NCBI RefSeq assembly: GCF_016888135.1
Contig: NZ_JACSWB010000170.1
Span: 103,175-167,174, forward strand
DNA length: 64,000 nucleotides
Origin: Leptolyngbya sp. CCY15150
Lineage (GTDB): Bacteria > Cyanobacteriota > Cyanobacteriia > RECH01
Direction: 5' to 3'
Part shown: positions 45,601-53,868 of the stretch, piece after piece
How positions within the stretch are numbered: position 1 is the first letter of the stretch
How the letters are laid out: the number at the start of each line of letters is the position of its first letter
Made by a program: the position numbers and the translations under genes
The notes under the pieces: generated by a model
What the model was told of the DNA's origin: nothing
Database searches by the model: none
What the model saw: the letters and a program-made list of their open reading frames with translations, nothing else

Positions 45601-46302
45601 CTGTTGGACCTCGACCAGTTCAATGGGGAAAACCAAAATGGACATAGGGAACACCAGACCACCGATCCAGACTGGATTGACTCGGCGGGAGAAGCTCAAC
45701 CAACTGCGCCATCCTCAGAGGTGAATGTAGATCCGCCAACACAACCCTTACCTGCCTCAACTGTTTCAGCGATCGCCCAGCAGGAGCAAGCAGTAGCAGA
45801 TGATCCAGCGCTGGAGACTATAGTCAAACCGTTGCCGCGTTCAGCCGTCGAGACCCTACGCGACTGGTACCGAGCTGCCCGCGATTTAGGCCACGACCCG
45901 CTGCACCTAGAACAGATCAAGCAGTTGGGCCTCTCAGCCAAACAAGCCAATGGCAACGGCTTTAACCTCGCGTCAAACCTACAGCAGGCAATGGCTCAAG
46001 ATCTAGCCCAATATCAGGCGTTGCAGCAGCGGGGCGAATATGTGGCCCAAGCTTCCCAAAAAATCTTGTCGGTGATCGGGCAGACCCAGTTTCGCGGCAA
46101 GGTGTACGACCTGAAGCAGACCGCTGACCGACTCACCGTCCGCCGAGTGACGCCTCAACCCCAGACCATTTTGGAGATGGCCCAGGGGGAGATTCAGCGC
46201 ACGGCGGTAACGGCTGAAGACTGCCAGCGGTTTCAGCGATTTGTGCAGCGCCTAGAATCAGACCGTATTCCCACCCCGACATCAGGAGGACTTGAACGAT
46301 GA
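39628..46302 (+). CDS. DNA adenine methyltransferase-like / Strawberry-notch-type helicase
   Basis: A 2224-codon open frame. Residues 110-320 are an N6-adenine methyltransferase-like domain (VYEPSAGHG at 125-133, IANPPFG with Asn184). From about residue 540 a superfamily 2 helicase of the Strawberry-notch type follows, with Walker A GDQTGIGKG (Lys614), the DEAH box at 736-739, and motif VI LGRVHRTGQ near 1135. The C-terminus has linkers and ends in the shared small module (about 2137-2210). Phage DarB-like and plasmid proteins join the same two activities. The stretch 40610-41130 reads as Gly/Arg/Ser-rich filler and overlaps a better frame (40595-41101), so the helicase may instead begin at ATG 41131. 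Confidence 0.8.
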   Translation: MVEDTQQQLVNHFASHFRGGEGFTTITAARHQAALVLGKPVKPGTALAKQVDEAVEGAVVRAAQEILQASATTHDTYDRLIDLHDRQPALNVRSSTSVLQQAYSTPIPIAFLASTLAGMTPETTVYEPSAGHGALLVGTDPNLVTVNELNPDRAADLRAQGYTVTEHDAAEYQPECLHDVVIANPPFGVVRDVQGQRRRFRLPSNLRGTTQIDQAISFQALGAMKDHGRAVLILGGKLGVDEELRSERYNTLESRGFFYALYQQYVVTQHISIWGDLYRKQGAGFPIDLIVIAGRGRSERPLPAADVPVIYRSFTELKELIPHEPTHHARFTLDVPVHEQPVPQFSQPLDAGESGAAVHRQGAVGFGAAERSDLSGADANSAGRNDSGLGVRHVSAGDSAIPGQHPQRLGFGPGDSVTGAGRRSGLRPGTVATAVGGDLDSEQLAVSGTAESLRGKFSSHARDDQRSRLSGLAEPPRRDRSGSVAERTDSVASVALQADSIMNTSLSTDSPETPSADTYDVQPRQVVYVPKSKGISTQTLIPFNMASAAQQALERFEQHHGDIDEYLAIRLGYASMAELHGYFSAEQVDASALAISNIERGAGFITGDQTGIGKGRICASIMRYAQQQGKIALFITKDKPLYADMMRDVDDIGMRRFTPFITDSSTEIPLANGASLKTAGAAKQKAEMQAMIQQGNLGRYSAVFTTYSQLQTVGKKEPLRRNFLRKMAPNAILILDEAHQAGGSQGGWKEAGPPDRADFVRELIDLSSGVFYSSATYAKRADVMDLYARRTDLRLGVSSMTTLENILTRGGVPLQQIVASKFVASGQMLRRERSYEGISFQAKTVPVDREVADEFSAAMRAIKDFDRAKQKAVKAISKEMKAEAKALGEDGAIGDVGAKSTNFTSLMHNCIEQGLLAQKADATVQEAIAALNRGEKPVITVANTMGSFIQAYAESQDLSPGDGLSLSFGDLLERYLERSRDVIIKDYRGKATRFRLTDGQLGADAVLAYEEALDCIRESDFSGIPISPIDYIEQQLERSGYRVTEVTGRKSGIEYGADGSMAYKVRLGEETTAKGKIDAVAKFNAGDADVILLNCSGSTGISLHASEKFADQRPRHMIVAQAERDINVFMQMLGRVHRTGQVALPNYTLLMGDLPAEKRPGAILCRKMASLNANTTAARETDISLNTVVDFMNSYGEQVVTELLTDDPELNAKLDFPAAQAENDASDIALIKKVTGRIPLLPIAEQEAVYSLIESEYRDLVDQARAMGENILEADQLDLDARPLARMEVMADDSETASEFTGPVYLELVEAKSESKPLTQLQAINVVRESVGVAEVRSLEDHDPDAVAAQARQQVATTITELEVQTNRYRQAAVAQKQDSKAIEKLNDRIEQQLMHISGVLETFVPGTPLRLVTPASKTILYGVVAGADVKKRSGSPAAPNRWKLRILVADSARQITVPFSKFNTGRSGAIAATVQTEDWFGNSVYSLFDQQQEAGRVNRQIFTGNLIKAFEKYSNGKLVNYTDYRGEVCQGLIMPKGFDIESELTKEPVALKEPQQVFRFLTELTNRRGTVKTLDELFLLKPQQAGDGFILQAPKSKEAGGRYYLDEDLIAAAGSDFYSVADRMEVVIPPERLERVLGVVMHQRNYTLAAFEFKEVARQLMGVSLPTLEKVEAAKPPVVAQPVISTVGNQVQGEPSQATPKPVPVAAESSPVMPNPPPMGQLEKRILRFLRNAGIEQEVMTSQEFHLRIENEPFIPLVVERQRDELYLTHYLTQNGDMFIDSEMVFQVRGQGHIEFKETAVQSLQGGESRLPDRAFARIFSKNIVQQGFAEAAKAQLQAQAAPAVEQETGDERSRMPSDMRQYLEVKDQYPEAIALVKSPDQRFYEAFFEGARPLIEHLEMIGTSMESGVKELGRVPVAGFPVESLHKYLDRLTQQGEVVIADGEGAISVHPHQRSEPTLEVPGQAPVEPIPQPQTPASASEEPEFQVQNLLDLDQFNGENQNGHREHQTTDPDWIDSAGEAQPTAPSSEVNVDPPTQPLPASTVSAIAQQEQAVADDPALETIVKPLPRSAVETLRDWYRAARDLGHDPLHLEQIKQLGLSAKQANGNGFNLASNLQQAMAQDLAQYQALQQRGEYVAQASQKILSVIGQTQFRGKVYDLKQTADRLTVRRVTPQPQTILEMAQGEIQRTAVTAEDCQRFQRFVQRLESDRIPTPTSGGLER
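40595..41101 (+). CDS. Embedded acidic protein overlapping the methyltransferase-helicase frame
   Basis: A 168-residue frame lying wholly within the large gene, in another frame. Three signs favour real coding: AAGGAG ten bases before the ATG, strongly G/C-biased third codon positions as in the neighbouring genes, and a normal protein composition (for example LESLGLLFIVKVPSDLEQLS and DWLSLHDETALEAWL), whereas the long frame here reads as compositionally odd filler. The product is acidic and rich in Trp and Leu, without a known domain. Either it is a true gene between a methyltransferase gene that lost its stop and the helicase gene, or an overlapping gene. Confidence 0.5.
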   Translation: MNLPTTPVSPWTYPFMNSQYPSFPNLWTLESLGLLFIVKVPSDLEQLSEATYLELMQTRLDEMIQDWVSVTSQPETQQFLASTLSDLDSAQEIPLLELDDDPDFALEQWRQQWAETLILSNWRFQERLSHYGASFPAMPVTTSDPDYLDWLSLHDETALEAWLSELTL

Positions 46303-46601
46303 TGACCCTTACCCCCTTGCCCGCTGACTACCGCCCCCAGTCCATCGTGATTTTGTGCGATGGGCAAAAGGCCGTGCATGTGGAGGGCGATGAAATGCAG
46401 CTCGATGTGGAATGGACGGCAGAGCGCGAACCCGATCGCTTGGAGATGTTTTGGGATGGGGTGTTGGTCTATGCCCAGGTGAACCAGCAGATCACAGTCA
46501 ACCGCCTGGAGTTGGTCACGGGTGCTGTCCACCCCATGGAATGGATCGTTCAAACCCCAGCGGGACAAGTCGATGAACCCAGCCCTTCGCGCCACATTTG
46601 A
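46299..46601 (+). CDS. Small hypothetical protein
   Basis: A 100-residue protein with predicted beta strands (QSIVILCDGQKAVHVEGDEM, RLEMFWDGVLVYAQVN). It overlaps the helicase gene stop by four bases (ATGA) and the PrimPol gene start by 29 bases, which supports coding and cotranslation. It is not recognised. Confidence 0.55.
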   Translation: MMTLTPLPADYRPQSIVILCDGQKAVHVEGDEMQLDVEWTAEREPDRLEMFWDGVLVYAQVNQQITVNRLELVTGAVHPMEWIVQTPAGQVDEPSPSRHI

Positions 46602-48108
46602 CTGGCTCCGGGAGCAGGGGCTGCCGCCGCTACCCGTGGCCCCAGCCCAAGACCCAATGTGCTACCCGGCCCGAAACCGGGATGGCAGCCTAAAACGCGA
46701 CAAGGACGGGACTCTGGTGCCCGCCTTCACCGGCAAGAACCCCAGTTTTCTTGATCAGTGTGGGATGCCCCATCTGATCCGGCATACCTATTACCAGAAT
46801 CAGTTGCCGACTCAGGCTGAGCTTCAGACCTGGTTTGCCAACCCCGATAATGGCATCGGCACTCTAGGTGGCTGGCACAATATTGTCTGGGTCGATGTGG
46901 ATGTGAAGCAGTTTGAGTCGCAGCAGGACTGTGACCAGCGGATTTCCGATTGGCTCAGCCAATACCCGCTCTTACAGCAGACGTTTACCGAGCGCACCCA
47001 CAGCAGCGGCTGGCGGCTAGCGGTGCGGGTGCATGAAAAGACGTTTACCAACTTCTCGCTGGATGGGGTGGGTGGCCAACACATGGGGGAGGCTCTGGGG
47101 CAGGGGCGCTTCACGGTGCTCGCGCCGACGGTTGGCCCCAGTGGGAACGCCTATGTCAATGTGCAGGGGGTACCGCCGGTTTGGGTGGAGCGGTTGGATG
47201 CGATCGGGCTGTACCCGGTGAGTGGTCGAAGAGAGCAAAGCCAATCCCGCCAGTTTCGACCTCGAATCCAGTCTCAGCCTGCTCAACCGGGAGTCTTGCG
47301 GCTGGAGGATCTAGCCACAGCGAAGGCCCAGGCTGTGCTGCATGGAGATAGTCCATTAGAATCGCGATCGCACTCGCTGACCTATGCCCTGCGGGAGTTC
47401 TATGGCTGGGAGAACTGGGCTGCCCAGAACCGAGTGCCGATTAGCGGCAATACCAAGGAACTGACGCGAGCAGCAGGGGCTGCTTTGGGAATTGACGCTG
47501 AGCGGGTGGAGCGGATTATGGAGAGTATTGTCGATCCAGGCAGTTGCACCCCGGCAGCGGTTTTTGCTGGGGGTGAGATTAGCGCTTGGAAGCGCGTGTG
47601 GAAACTAGACCGAGGAGTCTATCAAGAGCTGTGTCCTAGCAGTATCAGGCAGTCTATCCAGGCTACCGCTAGGGAGAACCATCGTGTTCTAACCAGAAGC
47701 AAGCTTCAAAAGAGGCAAAATGCTGTCATCCAAGCTTCAGGAATCCATAATCCTGCAATCTCAACGGCTCAGATTCAAACATTCGTTCGCCAGTCCCGAG
47801 AAATTCTGGCTCATGCCTATCAGCTAACGTATGGGAAGGTGGCTGGAGATGGCTCAGTGGTAGAGCCCAAAATTTGGGTACAGGGACACATTTATCGAAT
47901 CGTCGCTGAGGAGCATGAGCTGACTGTACAGGCTCGTGGCCGGGGTGTTATTTTGCAGGCTCAGGGGGATACGGTCACTTCAGAATGCTTGACTAGGGAT
48001 GATCTGAGTCGGTTTTGCGCTGAAGTGTCACGGATTCAAAATCGCTATCGATTGGATAGAGCTACGAAAGTTACCTCACCTCCATGTGTGGAAGATTTAT
48101 CGCCATGA
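46573..48108 (+). CDS. Bifunctional primase-polymerase (PrimPol) protein
   Basis: The start ATG 46573 gives the family-like opening MNPALRATFDWLREQGLPP; an earlier in-frame start at 46522 only adds residues overlapping the upstream gene. Residues 60-220 are a PrimPol domain: NPDNGIGTLGG, the metal-binding Asp-x-Asp in IVWVDVDVKQF, and the SSGWRLAVRV and GRFTVLAPT strands. No helicase domain follows. The C-terminal 95 residues (402-495) carry the module also found in the helicase and two other proteins of this element. With 511 aa it could prime replication or transferred DNA after conjugation. It is the last gene of the long rightward operon and is convergent with the CHAT gene. Confidence 0.78.
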   Translation: MNPALRATFDWLREQGLPPLPVAPAQDPMCYPARNRDGSLKRDKDGTLVPAFTGKNPSFLDQCGMPHLIRHTYYQNQLPTQAELQTWFANPDNGIGTLGGWHNIVWVDVDVKQFESQQDCDQRISDWLSQYPLLQQTFTERTHSSGWRLAVRVHEKTFTNFSLDGVGGQHMGEALGQGRFTVLAPTVGPSGNAYVNVQGVPPVWVERLDAIGLYPVSGRREQSQSRQFRPRIQSQPAQPGVLRLEDLATAKAQAVLHGDSPLESRSHSLTYALREFYGWENWAAQNRVPISGNTKELTRAAGAALGIDAERVERIMESIVDPGSCTPAAVFAGGEISAWKRVWKLDRGVYQELCPSSIRQSIQATARENHRVLTRSKLQKRQNAVIQASGIHNPAISTAQIQTFVRQSREILAHAYQLTYGKVAGDGSVVEPKIWVQGHIYRIVAEEHELTVQARGRGVILQAQGDTVTSECLTRDDLSRFCAEVSRIQNRYRLDRATKVTSPPCVEDLSP

Positions 48109-48123
48109 GAAGAGATCACTCGG

Positions 48124-51100
48124 TTATTCCCAAACCCCTTGTAAGGTGAATGCAGCCCAGTTATAAGGCGTTTGCCAGCGGGGCTCGTTCCACATCGATC
48201 GCTGGGCTTCGGTTAGCGCCTCAGCGGGTCGCATCGGACTATCAGGATCCAGCATGAGCCGATAGAAGCGGTTCATCAGCTCGCGAGTCGCATCGTCGCG
48301 CACGCTCCAGAGGCTGGAGACGATGCGCTCAGCTCCGGCATCGAACAGACCGTTAGTGAGTCCGGTCACGCCCTCTCGTCCTACCTGGCCTTGGCTGAGT
48401 CCGGTGCGGCAGCCACTCAAGACCACCAACTCTGTAGCGGATAAGTCCATTTCATTGAACGCATAGGTTGGCGATAACAACCCGGCCTGTACTACCCCAT
48501 CTTCATTAATCCCTGACAAAACAACACCCGATCGCTCTGGCGCTTTGCTATTAAAGATACCGTGGGAGGCAAAGTGAACAATGCGAAAGTCACCTAATGC
48601 CGGATCTAACGCAGATTCAAGGCTAGCATCATACCCAAAGAATTTTTGAACCTGGTCTGCGGGAATCCAATCAGATTCTAAAACCGCATCGATCTCCTGC
48701 TCAGTAGCTGGAATTTGGCTGTAGAGAACCTCAACCTCAGATAATTCCGATGGAGCCATCGGCGCAGCCCAGTCGAAAGCCTTGACTTCATTCACCCGGG
48801 TATCCCGATGATTGAAGACAGGATTGGCAAAGAAAGCCAATTCTTTGTCCGCTTGAGGGCGATTAGGAGCATTTTGCCGTAGCGCTACCAAAGCTGAAGC
48901 AGAGGGAAGATGAATGATTTCGTGATCGAGCAAGAGAGGATTGAGAATCTGTCCATATTCACCCAGACGAGCAGATTCAGAAGGACTATTGTCGGGGTTA
49001 GGGTTGGGCAGAACATTGAAAGGAAGGTATTGTAAGAAGCCATCTGCGACAATAACTAAGCGCTGGGTTCCGAGTTGGTCGGCAACTGGAGCAAAAAGCA
49101 TATCGCTCAATTCCGTACCGATCTCGGTAGTGGCTTTTGGGCGAACTCGCCCAATCGGGGAGGTCAGCATCTCGTAAAACGCCTGAGCCTTTTCCTCGAT
49201 CACTGCACGGGGCGGAAGGACATGAGTTTGTAGATCACCATCTCCGTTCAATAACCATAGATAGCTGTCGTTTTCCCCCAGGAAAAACTGTAAGAGTAGC
49301 GTATCGTCATCTGCGATCGCCGCTTGGATATCAGGCAGAGACTGTGCAGGAGCAAACCTATCTTGAGTAGAATCACTGATAGACGGTCGTTCGAAACTGA
49401 ATGCCTTAGCTTGCTCACTTGCCTCAAACGCTAGGATATCGAAGCCAGCATTAGGATTCTCCTGGTGCTGTTGCAAGAGCAAACTGATATACAAATCAAA
49501 ATATCTCTGCCTGCAAGCAAAATACCGAGTCACTGTTGCGCATCGACGTTCGGCCAACGGTTTGTCATCGGCAGAAACTGACAGCCAAGGATTTTCAGCT
49601 TCAAAGTTCAGATTAGCGGATATAGACCCCTCGTACGGAATGCCATATCCATATTCAAAGCCCAAGGAGACGACTCCCGATCCGCCCGACAATGATTCAT
49701 TTGGGAACGATAACTCATTAGACTGAATAGCCTCGCTGATGGCCGCTTTAGCATCTTCCTGGTTTCCTAGCATTGATTCTGCCAGGGCAATGCCATAGAA
49801 AATCTCTGCTCGTTCAGTTTGCTGATAAACTAAACTTCCTAGCTGATTTGATCCAATTTTTTCGCTCAGATTCAGGGCATCCACATATAGCTGCCTCGCT
49901 ACATCAGGTTGCTCTAGAAAGAGATGCGCATCTGCAGAATTTAGTGAGGCGGTAAATTGAGAATCTACCAGATAGTTAACTATAAATCCATCGACTAGTT
50001 CGGGACTCAAAGTATTTTCAGCTGTTTGCAAAAAGCGACTCAAAAAGCTAAGAACAGCACTACTAGTAACGTCATTACTACCTTCCTGAAGATACCGATA
50101 AAATTCTTCAGCCTCATAAAGCATAGGAATAGCGGAACTATAAGCCTCACTTGCCGCTGAAAAATTTTCTAACTTGAAATAGGAGTCCGCAATATTTTTA
50201 AGGAAAAGACCGTTGATCCACTCCAAACCTTCAAATGCTCTTGTCCTAGTCTGATTATTCCATCTATCTAAAGCTGTCTGAGCTAACTCCAACTGCTGTT
50301 GCTGATACTCAGGAGTATCTTCATCCAAGACACGACCCAAAATAATGCCCTCCAAGATATATTCCAGATAGATATCAAGGCTTTCAACAAAAATTTCTAT
50401 GTCTTCTGGCTGATTTCCGCTTATTCTTTCAGTCCCATCCCCGAAATCGAATTCAACGAAACTTTCCAGCTCTACCTTATTCCAAAAATTGAGGAGGGCA
50501 GGTATTGATATGTCAATAATTCTTTCAACACCCTCTAGATTCCATTCCTGAGTTTCTTCGTAATATGCAGAAGGTAAGATGGAGTTGATTTCTTGCAGAA
50601 GTGGAACTATCTCTGGAAAAGTATCAAAGAACTCATCTTGTGCAACCTCATTTTGTATGGGATCACTTGTAATGAAAAGTAAACATTGATAAACGAGATC
50701 ATTTGCTTGTTTTCGAACAAGGATTTCTAAAGCGTCAAGCTCAGCTTCATAGTTGGCAGCAGTCGATAACTCGTTGAAGTCAAAGAAAAGAAGCCTAGAC
50801 GCCTGAAGCCGATAAGATTCTGGAATGGACTGAAGTATAGTGTTTGCGACTCTACGCGCTAATTGAACACCATCGGGAATAAACCAATTTCCAAGCAATT
50901 CGACAAAAGATGAATCTGATTGAAGATTCAAACTCGTCTCATTTAGACCTAGAACTCTTCTAATTTCTTCTGGATTGCTCAAGAAATTGCTGAAAGAGCT
51001 TGATAAGTATTGAGCAGGTCTTTTCAGCTCTTGAGAATTAGCTACATAGATGCCTGCCTGATAGTCACCAAGAACACTGTAAGTGAAAATTGTATCTAGT

Positions 51101-52992
51101 AAGAGCCCGATCCTAACGGCTTCCAAAATAGGACTCACGTCAGCTGCCTCAGCTCTAGGTTGATCAAGCTGCCACTCATCCGATAGAGCGGCAAGAAAAT
51201 CCTGACCCATTAAATCTGCCAAACTTAACTGAGATTGATTACTTCTTAATAGACTCAAGGATTTTATATAGTTCTTTAGGGCTTTTTGAGGTTCACTTTG
51301 TCTTCTGGTAAGTGCAGACTGATTTAGTAGAAAGTATGCTTCTAGTCCAGGGCTTTTTAGGTCTTGCAAAATGGAGAGAGCTACTTCATTATTTTCCGCT
51401 ACCAATTCAGATAAATCATCTGAATTGTCCGGAAGACCATTTAATACAGAAAGTACTTTACTTAAGTTAGCAAGCGTCAAGACTTCCAATGGCTTATTTT
51501 GTTCAATTCGAGATAGATTCAGTAATTCTTCTAATGTGCTAAGCCTCCTTTGCCAGTTTTCAATGGAGAATATATTTTCCTGTGGTTGACTTTGGGCACT
51601 CTCGGATGTCTCTATCGAGGTTGTGTTTATATTGCTAGAAATCTCAACAGAGAATTCAGCGCGATCTGATGTTCGATTTTTTGCACTCTGGAACGCTTCT
51701 ACAGCATCAATCATACTGGCTGGCACAGATGGATTTCCATTTGTACTACCAGCACTTGTCAGTGATGCGGAGAATGTCGTTGATTGTAAGCCAAGTTGGG
51801 CATCAAGTACTGCTGTTTGCCCCTGACCCAAAAAATTATTTTCCTGAAATTCTGATGCTAGCCAGACTCCAGATGAGCTACTCCAACCCAATCCTAGGGC
51901 AGATGACTTCATGTTTCCTTCAATCAAGTTGATGATGACATCGACCTTACGAGGATCATTGCCTGGGGCAAGCGCTAGCCGCACATCATCGAAGATGCCA
52001 AGATTAAAGACTCGCTGTAGATCCTGGGAGATTTGGTTTTGGTTGAAAACATCACCGGGCTGGGCCTCTAGCTCTCGGGTGACGATAAAGTCGCGGGTTC
52101 TGCCCGTAATCGGCTCACCATCTTCATCAACGGTTTCACCCGTTTCGTCAATAAACTGCACCCGAATATCTTCAATCACCCCTTCGGCAATATCTAGGAT
52201 AACGACACCGTTGCTACTGACATCCGGTGCATCTACAACCTGAGCCAGAATGTAGCCTTCGGCTTGATACCACTCATTGAGTCTGCGAATGCCGCCGTCC
52301 AAACGGCGTAGGTTGAGGGTCGTGCCATACTGATCGCCAAAGATTTCATCGATTTGTTCAGGAGGCAGCACCTGGGTGCCAGGGGCCTGCACCGATCGCA
52401 GCACTGGGTTGGGGGTGACTTCGTAGGTCACCCGAACCCCCAGAGGTGTATCGGATGGTACGGCGCGCACGTTAGAAAACCATCCGGTTTCAAAAATGGC
52501 GTTGATGTCGTTTTGTAGCTGGGAACGGGTAGAAGTTTGACCTGGCTGGGTTTGCACGACCTCATAGATTGAATCCCTTAGTTCGGAAGGCAATTCCCCG
52601 TTGGAGGTTGCTATGACCACCTCAGCAACTAACACCGGAGTCTCTGAATTCGTTTCGGTGGTTTCGCCCTCACCTCCAGTTGGGATGCCTTGTTTATCTT
52701 GGGTAAACAGTTGACTGTCTTGATCGAGCCCTCTGCCCTCTAGACCGTTGGAAAGAGTGGGGCTTAGGCGACCTTGAGTTGTAAGAGCCAGGGTTTGGGA
52801 ATTAGTGTGATTGAGCAGGGACGGCCCAGTATGGGAATAAGACTGAATGGTTCGCTGTGGAACAGGGTTAAAGGCTTGTGCCACGTCGGCGAGTAAATAG
52901 CAACAGACTAACAGAGACAGTAGTACTCCGCAGGCTCTGAGCCATAGTGAACTTGAGCGACGAGATGGGGGCTTGGGCAGTGGTTTGGTCAT
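48124..52992 (-). CDS. POTRA - partial barrel - TPR - CHAT protease fusion protein
   Basis: A 1622-residue exported protein. A signal peptide lies in the first 41 residues (GVLLSLLVCCYLLADVAQA). Residues 120-350 are three POTRA-like repeats of the Omp85/Toc75 type (INAIFETGWFSNVRAVPSD, FNLGIFDDVRLALAPGND), followed by only the first strands of a barrel (SALGLGWSSSSGVWLASEF). The middle, about 500-1150, is helical TPR-like and clearly more AT-rich at DNA level. The last 380 residues are a CHAT caspase-like peptidase with FASHG (His1477) and LSGCRTG (Cys1528). POTRA normally sits in the periplasm, so the peptidase would too. It is followed upstream by DUF928 and CHASE2 genes, a set that often goes with two-partner secretion genes in cyanobacteria. 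Confidence 0.85.
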   Translation of the reverse strand: MTKPLPKPPSRRSSSLWLRACGVLLSLLVCCYLLADVAQAFNPVPQRTIQSYSHTGPSLLNHTNSQTLALTTQGRLSPTLSNGLEGRGLDQDSQLFTQDKQGIPTGGEGETTETNSETPVLVAEVVIATSNGELPSELRDSIYEVVQTQPGQTSTRSQLQNDINAIFETGWFSNVRAVPSDTPLGVRVTYEVTPNPVLRSVQAPGTQVLPPEQIDEIFGDQYGTTLNLRRLDGGIRRLNEWYQAEGYILAQVVDAPDVSSNGVVILDIAEGVIEDIRVQFIDETGETVDEDGEPITGRTRDFIVTRELEAQPGDVFNQNQISQDLQRVFNLGIFDDVRLALAPGNDPRKVDVIINLIEGNMKSSALGLGWSSSSGVWLASEFQENNFLGQGQTAVLDAQLGLQSTTFSASLTSAGSTNGNPSVPASMIDAVEAFQSAKNRTSDRAEFSVEISSNINTTSIETSESAQSQPQENIFSIENWQRRLSTLEELLNLSRIEQNKPLEVLTLANLSKVLSVLNGLPDNSDDLSELVAENNEVALSILQDLKSPGLEAYFLLNQSALTRRQSEPQKALKNYIKSLSLLRSNQSQLSLADLMGQDFLAALSDEWQLDQPRAEAADVSPILEAVRIGLLLDTIFTYSVLGDYQAGIYVANSQELKRPAQYLSSSFSNFLSNPEEIRRVLGLNETSLNLQSDSSFVELLGNWFIPDGVQLARRVANTILQSIPESYRLQASRLLFFDFNELSTAANYEAELDALEILVRKQANDLVYQCLLFITSDPIQNEVAQDEFFDTFPEIVPLLQEINSILPSAYYEETQEWNLEGVERIIDISIPALLNFWNKVELESFVEFDFGDGTERISGNQPEDIEIFVESLDIYLEYILEGIILGRVLDEDTPEYQQQQLELAQTALDRWNNQTRTRAFEGLEWINGLFLKNIADSYFKLENFSAASEAYSSAIPMLYEAEEFYRYLQEGSNDVTSSAVLSFLSRFLQTAENTLSPELVDGFIVNYLVDSQFTASLNSADAHLFLEQPDVARQLYVDALNLSEKIGSNQLGSLVYQQTERAEIFYGIALAESMLGNQEDAKAAISEAIQSNELSFPNESLSGGSGVVSLGFEYGYGIPYEGSISANLNFEAENPWLSVSADDKPLAERRCATVTRYFACRQRYFDLYISLLLQQHQENPNAGFDILAFEASEQAKAFSFERPSISDSTQDRFAPAQSLPDIQAAIADDDTLLLQFFLGENDSYLWLLNGDGDLQTHVLPPRAVIEEKAQAFYEMLTSPIGRVRPKATTEIGTELSDMLFAPVADQLGTQRLVIVADGFLQYLPFNVLPNPNPDNSPSESARLGEYGQILNPLLLDHEIIHLPSASALVALRQNAPNRPQADKELAFFANPVFNHRDTRVNEVKAFDWAAPMAPSELSEVEVLYSQIPATEQEIDAVLESDWIPADQVQKFFGYDASLESALDPALGDFRIVHFASHGIFNSKAPERSGVVLSGINEDGVVQAGLLSPTYAFNEMDLSATELVVLSGCRTGLSQGQVGREGVTGLTNGLFDAGAERIVSSLWSVRDDATRELMNRFYRLMLDPDSPMRPAEALTEAQRSMWNEPRWQTPYNWAAFTLQGVWE

Positions 52993-53043
52993 AATAGTCT
53001 GAACAACAGAGACAGATGATCTACAAGGAGATTGGAAAGAGCG

Positions 53044-53868
53044 TTAATTGGGTTCTGGTAGGGAAGGGGTAAATAAGCCAGGGCAGTTGTCCGACAGGTT
53101 AGTGAGACGATCGGACTGGGCATAAACCTGACATAAAAGCGAATCCCATAGTGGGGCAAACTGCTGTGGGTCTGATGTTTTGAGAGTATTTACCTCCGCT
53201 AGCAGGTCAAACCAGTAAAGGGAGTCTACCAACGCTAAGTAGGTGGGCTGAGTATCGTTTAGATCATCCCTTAGTGCGGCGGCTTCGTCTGCAGTGACGC
53301 GCTGAATCCAACCATTAACAGTAGCGTCACCCGAACGATTCCCAGGATTACAAAGAATAGAGAAAACCCAACGGTAGCGTTGCCCTGGCGTGAGAGGTGG
53401 TTGATCCTCATTCCAAGAGATAGGCATTAATCCTGAGGTCGATGGTACCAAGGTTTTATGTTCGTATAGGATAATCTCGTCGTCGTCGATCAGCACAAAC
53501 TCTGCCTGCAACCGGCCATTACCTTCGTAGGGTACATAGAACCACCAAGTGGGGTAGCCAGATAGTACAGGTTCCAGATAGGGAATGCCGGTTTCCGTTG
53601 AGACGGGCACAATGGCGAGCAACTCTTCGGTTGTATAGAGGCAGCGATCATGATTAGCCCCGCCTTGGCTAGTAGAACCGCTAGTGGCTGTGGGGCTGGG
53701 TCGAGAAGTTAGCCGTCGCCACAGATCACTCCAAAACCCTTCTTGACTGTCAGACTGAGCATATAAGGGTGGTGAAGAAAAATCAGGACTGGCCATCGTA
53801 GGAGATATCGCCAACATCAATCCAAGCAAAACTAAGATTGGAAAAATCAACCGCGTACGACTCATCAT
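53044..53868 (-). CDS. DUF928-domain exported protein
   Basis: A 274-residue protein with a signal peptide (LIFPILVLLGLMLAISPTMA). The mature part matches DUF928, a cyanobacterial family: PYLEPVLSGYPTWWFYVPYE early on, QRYRWVFSILCNPGNRSGD in the middle, and a helical C-terminus with GLVD/LYWFDLLAEVN-like segments. Two cysteines (LYTTEELL is preceded by one, SILCNPG has another) may matter in the periplasm. It overlaps the CHASE2 gene by four bases and lies 51 bases before the CHAT fusion gene, so the three form an operon. Function is unknown; DUF928 genes usually keep company with CHAT and CHASE2 genes. Confidence 0.82.
   Translation of the reverse strand: MMSRTRLIFPILVLLGLMLAISPTMASPDFSSPPLYAQSDSQEGFWSDLWRRLTSRPSPTATSGSTSQGGANHDRCLYTTEELLAIVPVSTETGIPYLEPVLSGYPTWWFYVPYEGNGRLQAEFVLIDDDEIILYEHKTLVPSTSGLMPISWNEDQPPLTPGQRYRWVFSILCNPGNRSGDATVNGWIQRVTADEAAALRDDLNDTQPTYLALVDSLYWFDLLAEVNTLKTSDPQQFAPLWDSLLCQVYAQSDRLTNLSDNCPGLFTPSLPEPN

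Noticed and set aside
48124..52992. Reading the POTRA-containing gene as an ordinary BamA or two-partner secretion transporter
   Set aside because: Only the first barrel strands follow the POTRA repeats; the remaining 1100 residues are TPR-like helices and a CHAT domain.
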